A DNA stretch of 54,756 nt from contig JAISXW010000017.1 in NCBI GenBank assembly GCA_031270325.1, forward strand, positions 1 through 54,756. Direction: 5' to 3'. The first letter of the stretch is position 1; the number at the start of each line of letters is the position of its first letter. Below, one piece after another: positions 19,287 through 27,863 of this stretch. The notes under the pieces were generated by a model. It did no database searches and was not told where the DNA came from. It saw nothing but the letters and a program-made list of their open reading frames with translations. The position numbers and the translations under genes are program-made. This stretch comes from Streptococcaceae bacterium (GTDB lineage Bacteria; Bacillota; Bacilli; Lactobacillales; Streptococcaceae).

Positions 19287-19971
19287 CGTTCAGATAGGGC
19301 TCGAGCTTGTGAAAAGTGAGCTCGAGCTTGTGAAAAGTAAGCCCGAGTTTGAAAAAAGTAGACTCGAGTCTGTAAAAAGTAAGCTCGAGCTTGTGAAAAG
19401 TGAGCTCGAGCTTGTAAAAAGTAGACTCGAGTCTGTAAAAAGTGAGCTCGAGTCTGTAAAAAGTAAACTCGAGTTTGAAAAAAGTAAGCTCGAGTCTGTA
19501 AAAAGTGAGCCCGAGTCTGTAAAAAGTAAGCTCGAGTTTGTAAAAAGTGAGCTCGAGTCTGTGAAAAGTAAGCCCTAGTTTGAAAAAAGTAGACTCGAGT
19601 CTGTAAAAAGTGAGCTCGAGTCTGTAAAAAGTAAGCTCGAGTATGTAAAAAATGAGCTCGAGCTTGTAAAAAGTAAGCCCGAGTATGTAAAAAGTAAGCT
19701 CGAGTTTGTAAAAAGTGAGCCCGAGCTTGTGAAAAGTAGACTCGAGTTTGAAAAAAGTAGACTCGAGTTTGAAAAAAGTAGACTCGAGTCTGTGAAAAGT
19801 AAGCCCGAGTTTGTAAAAAGAGAGCTCGAGTTTGAAAAAAGTAGACTCGAGCTTGTGAAAAGTAGACTCGAGTTTGAAAAAAGTAGACTCGAGCTTGAAA
19901 AAAGTAAGCTCGAGCTTGTAAAAAGAGAGCCCGAGCTTGTGAAAAGTAAGCTCGAAGACGTTCAGAATAGG
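19287..19971. repeat. Array A: 31 perfect-register 21-bp tandem repeats flanked by a 12-13 bp direct repeat
   Basis: Units of exactly 21 bp run from 19299 to 19949 (31 copies) plus a partial. Each has a core CTCGAG (or CCCGAG) followed by a variable TTG/CTG triplet and AAAAGT. Base changes are frequent but there is no insertion or deletion in 31 units. CGTTCAGATAGG (19287-19298) touches the first unit, and CGTTCAGAATAGG (19959-19971) follows the last. The minus strand stays open for 257 codons (20043 to 19270, heptads such as LTFYKLE) but lacks a ribosome site. The plus frame is broken by TAG in unit 14. It lies between divergent murF and the PAP2 gene. Confidence 0.95.
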
Positions 19972-20070
19972 AATTAGCGAGTTCAGAACTCCGAAGTCGG
20001 CATTCAAAGGATCAAAGCTCGAGTTCGGAACATGGTCGGTCATGTTCCAAGCTAGCGCTTTCTGATTATT

Positions 20071-20136
20071 TTTACAAAAAACAACCTATTTTTTTACAAA
20101 GCATTTACAAACGAAAGGCACAATCAGTGTTAAACT
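20071..20136 (+). promoter_or_regulatory. PhoP-type promoter of the PAP2 gene
   Basis: TTTACA occurs at 20071-20076, 20093-20098 and 20104-20109, that is, on an 11-bp phase (22 then 11). Exactly 21 bp after the last box is TAAACT (20131-20136), preceded by TG as an extended -10. The same design recurs before 25282 and 27864. Direct repeats of TTNACA every 11 bp are the known Firmicute PhoP binding pattern. Confidence 0.7.
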
Positions 20137-20188
20137 ATTAAGTGAGAAGGCCAACTCATATCTTAAAAAACGAAAAGGAGATTGCCAC

Positions 20189-21148
20189 ATGGCATTCACA
20201 CAATCGACTACACAATCGACTGAAAAGACACAAGTTCGTTTCAAAGCAGAACATATCACACTCTCTATTGTCGTGCTATTACTTGCTATCGGCGCATTAT
20301 TTGATAAACCTATTTCACACGCTATTATGAATCAGGGGTCTATTTTTGGCACGATTTTCCAAAACTATGGCTTAATTTTTCCTAATATCGTCATCTTTAT
20401 GGCGGTTCAAGTCTTCTATTATCGGATACAAAAGACTGAGACCGATCGTTTCGGTAAATTAGCAGTTTTAGTCTTGGCAGTCGTTGCCAGTATCTATGAG
20501 ACTTGGCAAGCTGTCAAGATGGCGCTCTTTTACACGGTAACCTCACTGAATAATGTCAAAAAAGGCCTGCCGATCGGTGCGGCTAATAATGATGGTGGCG
20601 GTCAATCTGCCTTTCCATCATGGTATATGCCAACGCTTGTCGGGGCAACGATTGTCTTGGTGATCCTCGGCACTGTCCTTTGCTACAAGTGGCTGGCGAG
20701 CAAAGATGAAGCTGAAATGAAACGCTTAACTTATGTTGCTTTAGCTGGTATTGTCGTCGTTTTTGCTGCGGATACTCTGGTCAACAGCATGAAAGCCCTC
20801 TGGGGTCGTTTCCGTCCTTATGAAATGAATGCCCATTGGTCTAACTTTACTTCTTGGTTGCAGATCAATGGCGACAACGGCCATAAATCATTCCCATCTG
20901 GTCACTCTCAAGAAGGTTGGATCGCCCTCTTCTTGCCACTGTTTGTCGCACCACAACACGCTAACAAACGGCGCAACACATTCATCTTCGCGGTTGCTTT
21001 CGGCACACTGATGGCATTCTCCCGCCTGAGAATCGGCGCTCACTTCCTCAGTGATGTGACGATGGGATCATTCATCTCAATCCTCGTCATCTATGCAGCA
21101 GCCCGAATTTTAAATGAAAAACTAGCTGGTGATGTGTTAGATTACTAA
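20189..21148 (+). CDS. PAP2-family membrane phosphatase
   Basis: 319 residues with about six membrane spans. The PAP2 signature is complete. KALWGRFRPYE gives the first conserved Lys/Arg region, SFPSGHSQEGW the second with its His, and SRLRIGAHFLSDVTMG the third with Arg, His and Asp. Such enzymes remove phosphate from lipid phosphates such as undecaprenyl pyrophosphate or phosphatidate on the outer membrane face. A GGAG ribosome site precedes the ATG. Upstream TTTACA boxes suggest induction at low phosphate. The following secreted-protein gene at 21411 has no such boxes and may depend on read-through from here. Confidence 0.9.
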   Translation: MAFTQSTTQSTEKTQVRFKAEHITLSIVVLLLAIGALFDKPISHAIMNQGSIFGTIFQNYGLIFPNIVIFMAVQVFYYRIQKTETDRFGKLAVLVLAVVASIYETWQAVKMALFYTVTSLNNVKKGLPIGAANNDGGGQSAFPSWYMPTLVGATIVLVILGTVLCYKWLASKDEAEMKRLTYVALAGIVVVFAADTLVNSMKALWGRFRPYEMNAHWSNFTSWLQINGDNGHKSFPSGHSQEGWIALFLPLFVAPQHANKRRNTFIFAVAFGTLMAFSRLRIGAHFLSDVTMGSFISILVIYAAARILNEKLAGDVLDY

Positions 21149-21212
21149 GCTGGAGACGTTCCGGTGACTAGCCTCTAGGCACCAAATAGCTTGCTAACAC
21201 TATCTTATCCTA

Positions 21213-21242
21213 AGAGCCTATTGCCAGAAGACAATAGGCTCT
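21213..21242 (+). terminator. Hairpin after the PAP2 gene, partial terminator
   Basis: AGAGCCTATTG and CAATAGGCTCT form a perfect 11-bp stem with an 8-base loop. There is no T-run, so it may only slow RNA polymerase or protect the 3' end. Confidence 0.5.
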
Positions 21243-21375
21243 AGTCGACTCAAATACTTTATCTATGGCAATAGTAGCGCTTGCCTTTTAAATGGTGGGA
21301 GGATTGTACAGACCGCACAAGTCTAAAGGGCAGCGCTAGCAATGACTGAGTTCAGTCAGTCTCAACTCATTATGA

Positions 21376-21393
21376 GCGACTTTTATCAGTCGC
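21376..21393 (+). promoter_or_regulatory. Hairpin directly before the ribosome site of the 21411 gene
   Basis: GCGACT and AGTCGC pair around a short loop, just upstream of AGGAG (21401). A matching hairpin with the same arms precedes the paralogue at 27864 (27830-27847). Confidence 0.5.
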
Positions 21394-21410
21394 ACACATT
21401 AGGAGCGTAC

Positions 21411-24400
21411 ATGAAAAAGAAACTTTTGTCCTATCTCTGTTTGGCACTCTTGCTCAATTCTGTCTTGGCAAGTCCTTTATCGGTCATTGTGGATGACTTA
21501 GCCAAACAAGCTACAACCACGCAAGCAGTAGCGGCGGCAACTGATTATCTGTCGTTAACCCAAACCTCACAAACCATTGAAAAAGTCGATAATGGCAGTG
21601 TGACCTATCAGATGAGTTTTAAAGTAGCAGGTGCTTACCTCGATCTTGTGAAACAAGAGGATATTGCCCTGACTGGTGTTTTTCAGGATGCTACAATTGA
21701 TCAATTTGAGATGACTAATCCATCAAATTTTACAATTACTTTCTCGCATAAAGGTACGCCTAAGACATCAGATAAAACGGGCAGTATCTCTATCTTGCGT
21801 AATTTGTGTTACCACCCACAGTTTATTCGCATGAGCCAGACTGTGAGTTGCGCCATCACAGACATCTATGATCTGTCAACTGACCCGACACCACCCGCCC
21901 CAACTCCAACCCCAGCTCCTGAACCAGCGCCAGAACCTATCCCAACCACCCTGACCAATCTAAAAGTCAATGGTAAAAAAATCAACGATGACGGGACTTT
22001 GCCAGACGAAGCGACTGAGCTATCAGGCGATATTACCTTAACAGGTGATCGAGGCGATGCAGATTATACCTTTAGTACTAATGGGACGATCAATAAAGTA
22101 CCAGATGTTGATTTAAAAGATGGCTTTTACAGTGCTTATCCTAGTTATGAAATTGATGAGACTGATAATCGAACGCTGCACTTTGACTTGACTCAGCTCA
22201 ACTTGAGCGATGAAAAGACAGCCGAGCTGATCATTCCTGCTAGTGATAACGTCTATCATCAAGAGATCAAAATTAGCTTTGATATTGAACATCTCAAGGC
22301 GACACCGACGATTAGTACCGATCATAAGGTCAATTTAGTCATCACGGACGGTGTCAAAAACGAGAGTAGCTTTGCCAAAAACTTAACGGCAAGTGACTTT
22401 GGCTTAGAAGATGCGGCTAAGGATGCTAAACTCACGGACATTGTCCGTGCAGCTGATAAGAAGTCGGTCGCTTTTACCATCAATCCGTTAGATCGGACTG
22501 TTGCGACAACGACGATTAAGCTTCAGCCAGCAATCGCCTACTCTAATGGCTACCTCAGCCAAAAAGTCCTGAGTGGGACGGTTGCCACACCTGACTATGT
22601 TGATCCAACACTATTAACTGCCAAATTAAGTTTGACGTCACAAAGCGTTGAAAAAGTTGTCAATAATACTGTGACTTACCGTCTGGCGTTCGCCTTAACA
22701 GGTACGCAAACAACCGCCGACTTTTCTTCAGAAGATATTAGCTTGACCGGTGCCTTCCAAGATGCCACGATTGACAAGGTTGAGCATAGCGAGAATACGC
22801 TGATCCTAACTGTGTCGCATAAGGGGACTCAGAAACTAGCTGCCAAAACAGGTGGTATCTCGATCCTAAGACATCTGGTCTATGTGCCTCAAGACATCCC
22901 TGTTAATAAGGTTGTCAGCTGTAATTTAACGGATACTTATGACGTGCCTGAAGTTAGCTATGATGGTGGAAAGCTACATCTCGATACGCCTAGCCAAGAT
23001 ACTGAAACGCCGCAATACACTTGGACTTTAACAGCTACTAACGGAACATTTGGTAGTAATGCAGCTGCTAACATTCGCTATGAAGGTGGCTTTGAGAATG
23101 CGGTCACACAATCAGTGACTAGTAGCGGTAATACCCTCAAGGTCGTCTTTACGAAACTACCGGATAAACGGGTCAATCGCAATACTGATGGTAAGATTAG
23201 TCTAGTGTCTGCGAAAGTCAATGATGTCACTGGCGAGGAGCAGAGCCTAAGCCAAAGTTTCGCTGTCCATGATGACTTTGTGCCGGCGATTACCTATGAT
23301 ACGACTAATGGAGACTATTCGCCGAGCACCCTTACTGGAGAAGATGGTTGGACGCTTTCCAAAACAATCATTAAAGAAGCTGCAAAAAATATTGGCGAAT
23401 TTGGCAAAGAGTTTCTGAAATGTCCAGCCTTGAAGTGTCTTGTTTTCGGTGAATCTATTTGTGGTTTGATTGACATGTTTATCAAGCTAAGCAAAGATAA
23501 GGAACCTGATCCGGTCCTAGAAGCCATTAATCAACTTAGCGAGCAAATCACCGCACTATCTAATCAGCTAAAAAATGATACAGACTTTATCGTTGATCAA
23601 CAACAAAGAGCACGGTTTGAAGCGCGACTCATGGCATTTAGCACGCTGAAAAATTCACTTTTTAACGAAACCAACATTAATAAACTAAAAAACGTCAATC
23701 TGGCAATCGTTGAGAACAATCAGGATAATTTGTCTGAGGGTCAGGCAAAGATTGATCAGCAATACTTACGCAATCTTTACCATTCAGATTATATTGATGA
23801 ATCTGGTAATCTTCACGAAGCCAACACGGCTTTTATTGACACTTATAAACAATTTGCTTTAGCTATGACAGGCGAAAACGAGTCAACCAATAGTCTAGGC
23901 GACATCTTTACCGTCTACAAGAACTTTAATAGTTTTGCCTATTGCTTTAACACCGAAACCTTTGAGCGCAGGGAACAGTTCAATACCTACTATCAAAACT
24001 TGTTTAAAATGACTTACGCCCCGCTCATCTATGCCGTCCAGTATGACCTGACAGACTTACAGTCACAAAAAGTCAGCTTACAAAACGAAAAAGCGTTCTT
24101 GACCGATAAACTAAGTCGGCCAATCACTGAGACAGACAAAAGCATTGTTCAAAAACAAATTGCGGATAACATTGAACCCCGTTTGATAAGGATTGACGAA
24201 AGCATCAAGCGAGATAAACAATATCTCGGTGTCAAGAATGCGGAAACGTCAGAAGAGGTCACCACAGCTGACGCGGATGTCTCAGATTCAGCTGCTTCAC
24301 TTGGCAGCGATCAGAGCATCCGCCTCCTTGAAAATGCCAATCGCACCTCGAAAGAGGCGAAACAAGCGAACGATGATTTGGCAACTGAAGAGCAGGAGGC

Positions 24401-24935
24401 TAGTACTAGTAACGGTCCTGCGGCCAAGATAATCGCTTATACTTTAGGAAGTATGAAAATTTCAGGTGTCCTTGGATTAAGTTCTACACGTGATTTTGCA
24501 GTACGATCTATTGATTATAGTTCGGGTTACGATGTTCAGAATCGGATGACACACGATGATGTGGTCAAACTAATCAATGCTGCAAGCAAACACTATGCTG
24601 ATGACGGGGTTACAAAACTTAACCTCCGAAAAGAATTGCTTCTAGGTGGTTTCTTTTTTGAAGGCAACCCCGGCTTCACACGTGTGACTCAGGACGATCT
24701 AAATAATTTCGTTCTCTTTACCAATAAAAGTCGTGAGACCAAAGAAAAGGGATGGTATTTTATGTTTCAAGTAAATCGGTATACCGACTATACAAACATA
24801 TTATTGAGTGATAATGTTACTGAAAAAGAAGTTAAAGCAGCTTTTTATGAAACTATGATTGGGAGCAGTGACCTTAATTCGAAAAAAACTGTTCTTGACA
24901 AAACATTGGGAATTTATTTGTCATATCGTCACTAA
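21411..24935 (+). CDS. Large secreted protein of unknown family (paralogue 1)
   Basis: About 1174 residues from the ATG at 21411, chosen because AGGAG lies 6 bases upstream and the signal peptide MKKKLLSYLCLALLLNSVLA matches the paralogue at 27864. Upstream in-frame codons are probably untranslated. A Pro-rich linker lies near residues 160-180. Two copies of a beta-rich domain, each with DISLTGAFQDATID-like and GxISILRxL motifs, flank other beta-rich segments. The C-terminal half has a hydrophobic stretch (CLVFGESICGLIDMFIK), then long helices (FIVDQQQRARFEARL). That order resembles helical pore-forming proteins, but the likeness is weak. There is no wall anchor, so it is probably released. 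Function unknown. Confidence 0.85.
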   Translation: MKKKLLSYLCLALLLNSVLASPLSVIVDDLAKQATTTQAVAAATDYLSLTQTSQTIEKVDNGSVTYQMSFKVAGAYLDLVKQEDIALTGVFQDATIDQFEMTNPSNFTITFSHKGTPKTSDKTGSISILRNLCYHPQFIRMSQTVSCAITDIYDLSTDPTPPAPTPTPAPEPAPEPIPTTLTNLKVNGKKINDDGTLPDEATELSGDITLTGDRGDADYTFSTNGTINKVPDVDLKDGFYSAYPSYEIDETDNRTLHFDLTQLNLSDEKTAELIIPASDNVYHQEIKISFDIEHLKATPTISTDHKVNLVITDGVKNESSFAKNLTASDFGLEDAAKDAKLTDIVRAADKKSVAFTINPLDRTVATTTIKLQPAIAYSNGYLSQKVLSGTVATPDYVDPTLLTAKLSLTSQSVEKVVNNTVTYRLAFALTGTQTTADFSSEDISLTGAFQDATIDKVEHSENTLILTVSHKGTQKLAAKTGGISILRHLVYVPQDIPVNKVVSCNLTDTYDVPEVSYDGGKLHLDTPSQDTETPQYTWTLTATNGTFGSNAAANIRYEGGFENAVTQSVTSSGNTLKVVFTKLPDKRVNRNTDGKISLVSAKVNDVTGEEQSLSQSFAVHDDFVPAITYDTTNGDYSPSTLTGEDGWTLSKTIIKEAAKNIGEFGKEFLKCPALKCLVFGESICGLIDMFIKLSKDKEPDPVLEAINQLSEQITALSNQLKNDTDFIVDQQQRARFEARLMAFSTLKNSLFNETNINKLKNVNLAIVENNQDNLSEGQAKIDQQYLRNLYHSDYIDESGNLHEANTAFIDTYKQFALAMTGENESTNSLGDIFTVYKNFNSFAYCFNTETFERREQFNTYYQNLFKMTYAPLIYAVQYDLTDLQSQKVSLQNEKAFLTDKLSRPITETDKSIVQKQIADNIEPRLIRIDESIKRDKQYLGVKNAETSEEVTTADADVSDSAASLGSDQSIRLLENANRTSKEAKQANDDLATEEQEASTSNGPAAKIIAYTLGSMKISGVLGLSSTRDFAVRSIDYSSGYDVQNRMTHDDVVKLINAASKHYADDGVTKLNLRKELLLGGFFFEGNPGFTRVTQDDLNNFVLFTNKSRETKEKGWYFMFQVNRYTDYTNILLSDNVTEKEVKAAFYETMIGSSDLNSKKTVLDKTLGIYLSYRH

Positions 24936-25076
24936 TCTTGGTAACTATTCTTGAAAGAATATTTTAGAATTTTTGAAGGGAGTTTGGAATATTTTACTAT
25001 AATTAACATTAGCGGTTACTTAGAGACTAAAGTTCTAAAAATGGGTTGCGGTAATTTATCCGATTATTTTTCTCAA

Positions 25077-25112
25077 AACCGCCTTATTGCCATTCGCAAT
25101 AAGGCGGTTTTT
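25077..25112 (+). terminator. Terminator after paralogue 1
   Basis: AACCGCCTTATTGC and GCAATAAGGCGGTT form a perfect 14-bp stem around CATTC, followed by a T-run. The 140 bp between the stop and this hairpin hold no supported gene. Confidence 0.93.
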
Positions 25113-25124
25113 GTTCACGCAAAA

Positions 25125-25190
25125 TTTACAAAACTTTTACCTAATCTATAACAAATATTTACATTTCTTTCAGCTGATCGATGTTAAACT
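25125..25190 (+). promoter_or_regulatory. PhoP-type promoter of the 25282 gene
   Basis: Four boxes on an exact 11-bp phase: TTTACA (25125), TTTACC (25136), TATAAC (25147) and TTTACA (25158). Then 21 bp to TAAACT at 25185-25190 with an upstream TG. Spacing is identical to the promoters at 20104 and 27726. Confidence 0.72.
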
Positions 25191-25195
25191 TATTA

Positions 25196-25230
25196 GTGAG
25201 GGAAGATTGGACCGGTTAATCTTTCCTCAC
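25196..25230 (+). promoter_or_regulatory. Hairpin at the predicted 5' end of the 25282 mRNA
   Basis: GTGAGGGAAGATT and AATCTTTCCTCAC pair over 13 bp with one wobble. The stem begins 6 bases after the -10 box, so it would be the first structure in the RNA and may protect it from decay. Confidence 0.55.
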
Positions 25231-25281
25231 AAGGAAAATTTTGCACTCATTTAAACCATCTTATTTCTAAGGAGAAAAACG

Positions 25282-27363
25282 TTGAAACGATTTAAAAAGA
25301 GCAGTTGGAAACGCGCTGTCTCGCTTTTGGCACTTAGCACTTTAATGTTACCTAACCTGTTACACGTAGAAACAGCCTTTGCCATGGGAGGCGACCCATC
25401 GACTTGGGCGGATGAACCATCAACCCCCACCCCTGCCCCTGCTCCGACACCTACAAAAAAAGTCTATTCGGATAAAGAAATAGCCGAGGGCATCGCAAAA
25501 TTAAATAATGATTTGGCACAGCTTCAAGGCGAGACAACGACGTCGCTCCAACCGATAAACAATGCAGCTGATAGTCAGCTCCTTAATGGGACGGGTGCTA
25601 ATGCATCTTTGACTAGCGGTGAGACGAACGATATTATTAACGCCGTGGTATCTGCTACTTCTTGGGCGACTGCAGCCTTAGCAGACGGGACTAAGGAGGC
25701 TTGGAAAGCCGGTAAAGGTCTAGCTTATAAAGAAGGTAAGATTGGCGTTGCCAAGCTCTTAAATTTTGGACCATTATTTGGTCCTCTGATTAGTCTCTTC
25801 TTAGATTTTGCTTGTTCTTCTGATAAACACTCGCCTGAATTTGATGCCATTAACAATTTGGCTAATACCCTGGCTTATTTCCAAGAACAGACAAATGCGC
25901 ATTTTAATATTGTCAATCGCAAAATTGATTTGGCAACCATTTGTCCATTCGTTCAAGAACAAATCACCATGCAGCAAAATTTTAGAACGGCAAACGGCGG
26001 TACTGATGCCCTCACTGCCGAGTTAAATGCTAAGAAATTTTTCACTGGTGAAACACCTAGTCCTGAAACATTTGATATGAACACCAAAAGTATTTACCAT
26101 TTGATTGGTGAAGGTACCTTAATCAATGGTAAGTTTCAATTTTCCACGGATAACAATAACACGAATTTTGTTGGTAATCTCCAAAAATTTGGTAATGCCT
26201 TGGTTAAACGAAACGTAAACGATCACCCCTATAATACTTTTGACCTCTATGCAGCCTATAAATCTCTTGCAAACGAGATTAACACACAGACCTTTGCTGA
26301 CAGAGAAAAATGGAATGAAACAATTAAGGATGATTGGGTATACCTGACACAAGTTGCAACATTGGGAGTCCTTGCAGAAAGCCTACGATCTGAAGCAACG
26401 TCAATCGCCCTTGATCGCTTGACTAATGACGAAAAATTTTGGAAAGATAAGACCTCTCCTACTGAGATAAGTATTAAAGCTGACTTAATTAACTACTCAA
26501 ATTTCAAAAAACAAGATGAATGTAAAGCGCTCAATCTCTTAGGCAAGACGGTGACGAAAATCGATCCAGAAAAAGACTATCAAAGAACTTATGGGGATAT
26601 CACCGCAGCCGAACACAACACAACCACGCCATTAACTGAGTTAAGCCAAAAAATTGAGCAAGGTTACATTGAAAATCAGAAAGTTCTAGCTCAAGAAAAA
26701 GCGCTCGCTAACGAGGGGAACTACTATGATTTTGCGGCTGACACCTCTTTTACAATTCAGGACAATTGTCCGTTGTATCGAGCTGTACTAGGTAGTGCGG
26801 GAGGTGCAGAGGCGCAACAGAAAAAATGGAATAAGACCTCTAATACCCTGTGGGGGACTTCCGATCTCAATGCTAGAGGGGGGCAGTTTGTCAAGTCTGT
26901 AAATGATCTGGATGGTAAAAGACCTGAGAATTGTGACAATAATCCGCAAGGCTATAATATGGAGAATGCCTTATCTAGTAAAGAATTGTCAAATCTCATT
27001 GCTGGATTGGATGCTAAGAATCAAACGCTTAGTCAATATTTCCCAGAACTAAAAGATAGACCAGTATATGCCAATAATTTTGATCCCACAACAGATGATA
27101 AAGGGGTCGAATCTGGTTTTATGTATTGGCCAGATTATGATCTCTATGGTGACTACTATCAAGGCAATCAATTAAACAGTAAAATCAAAAATGATAAGGG
27201 AGAAGAGCGTGGTAAAACCCGTGCCTTCTATGAATATTACTCATTTATGTCTTCTGAAGGTGTGGGCAACAGATGGCTCCCGACTAAATGGCAACATAAC
27301 AAAATGCAAGTTACTATTTTAAAGAAAGGGAAAGACTTCCCAATCAATTACTTGATTCATTAA
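25282..27363 (+). CDS. Secreted protein, shorter member of the same unknown family
   Basis: 693 residues with a TTG start at 25282, supported by AAGGAGAAA 5-12 bases upstream and by the signal peptide that follows (basic MKRFKKSSWKR, hydrophobic core, cut near TAFA). A Pro/Thr linker lies at about 45-60. A hydrophobic stretch (LLNFGPLFGPLISLFLDFA) is followed by helices (AINNLANTLAYFQEQTNAH). The middle TFADREKWNETIKDDW aligns by eye with TFERREQFNTYYQNLF of paralogue 1, so all three proteins share a core. The N-terminal beta domains of the larger two are missing. No wall anchor. Function unknown. The 3' untranslated part carries array B. Confidence 0.88.
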   Translation: MKRFKKSSWKRAVSLLALSTLMLPNLLHVETAFAMGGDPSTWADEPSTPTPAPAPTPTKKVYSDKEIAEGIAKLNNDLAQLQGETTTSLQPINNAADSQLLNGTGANASLTSGETNDIINAVVSATSWATAALADGTKEAWKAGKGLAYKEGKIGVAKLLNFGPLFGPLISLFLDFACSSDKHSPEFDAINNLANTLAYFQEQTNAHFNIVNRKIDLATICPFVQEQITMQQNFRTANGGTDALTAELNAKKFFTGETPSPETFDMNTKSIYHLIGEGTLINGKFQFSTDNNNTNFVGNLQKFGNALVKRNVNDHPYNTFDLYAAYKSLANEINTQTFADREKWNETIKDDWVYLTQVATLGVLAESLRSEATSIALDRLTNDEKFWKDKTSPTEISIKADLINYSNFKKQDECKALNLLGKTVTKIDPEKDYQRTYGDITAAEHNTTTPLTELSQKIEQGYIENQKVLAQEKALANEGNYYDFAADTSFTIQDNCPLYRAVLGSAGGAEAQQKKWNKTSNTLWGTSDLNARGGQFVKSVNDLDGKRPENCDNNPQGYNMENALSSKELSNLIAGLDAKNQTLSQYFPELKDRPVYANNFDPTTDDKGVESGFMYWPDYDLYGDYYQGNQLNSKIKNDKGEERGKTRAFYEYYSFMSSEGVGNRWLPTKWQHNKMQVTILKKGKDFPINYLIH

Positions 27364-27399
27364 GACTGATTGGCGCTCAAACCGAGCGCTAGCTACAAA

Positions 27400-27630
27400 G
27401 ACGCACGCGAGGTCAAAAAAGACGCACGCATGGTCTGCAAACCCGCACGCGTGGTCAAAAAACCCGCACGCGAGGTCAAAAAAGACGCACGCATGGTCAG
27501 AAAAGACGCGCGTGTGGTCAAAAAAGATGCACGCGTGGTCAGAAAAGACGCAGGCGAGGTCAGAAAACCCGCACGCGTGGCCAAAAAACCCGCACGCGTG
27601 GTCAGAAAAGACGCACGCATGGTCTGAAAA
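27400..27630. repeat. Array B: eleven 21-bp tandem repeats in the 3' UTR of the 25282 gene
   Basis: Eleven units of exactly 21 bp without indels, core GCACGCGTGGTCA, beginning GAC or CCC. The array starts 37 bp after the stop and ends where the terminator stem begins, so it is transcribed with the gene. Both strands have short open frames with heptad repeats but no ribosome sites. Confidence 0.95.
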
Positions 27631-27664
27631 GCAAGCTACCTCATACAACGTAGCTTGCTTTTTT
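27627..27664 (+). terminator. Terminator after array B
   Basis: AAAAGCAAGCTAC and GTAGCTTGCTTTT form a perfect 13-bp stem with a 10-base loop, then a T-run. Confidence 0.92.
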
Positions 27665-27714
27665 GCCGCTATTCTCAGATACTGGGGCACTTGTCTTCAA
27701 GGGCTAAATTAAAT

Positions 27715-27758
27715 TTTACAAAACTTTTACATCTTCTCCGATCAATCAATGCTAAAAT
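27715..27758 (+). promoter_or_regulatory. PhoP-type promoter of the 27864 gene
   Basis: TTTACA at 27715 and 27726 (11-bp phase), 21 bp, then TAAAAT at 27753-27758 with an upstream TG. A hairpin at 27766-27796 (GACGAA/TTCGTC with ATTAG/CTAAT) begins at the predicted transcript start, as at 25196. Confidence 0.7.
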
Positions 27759-27863
27759 TATAAATGACGAACAATTAGAACAACTAATCCTTCGTCACAA
27801 CTAACGGTTATCAATCATTTAAAAACTCAGCGACTGTTAGCAGTCGCAATCATTAGGAGAATT

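Noticed and set aside
19270-20043. A 257-codon open frame on the minus strand across array A
   Set aside because: It consists almost only of the 21-bp repeat read in one frame and has no ribosome site before its ATG. A multiple-of-three repeat without a stop codon gives a long frame by itself. Kept as a finding, not as a gene.
24951-25151. A 66-codon frame after paralogue 1
   Set aside because: It runs through the terminator and the PhoP-type boxes and has no good ribosome site.
25282-27363. Assignment of the secreted family as Cry-type toxins
   Set aside because: The hydrophobic stretch followed by helices is only a general likeness; no toxin block motifs were seen.
27370-27712. Several open frames on both strands over array B
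   Set aside because: They are readings of the repeat and of the terminator, without ribosome sites, and they overlap one another.
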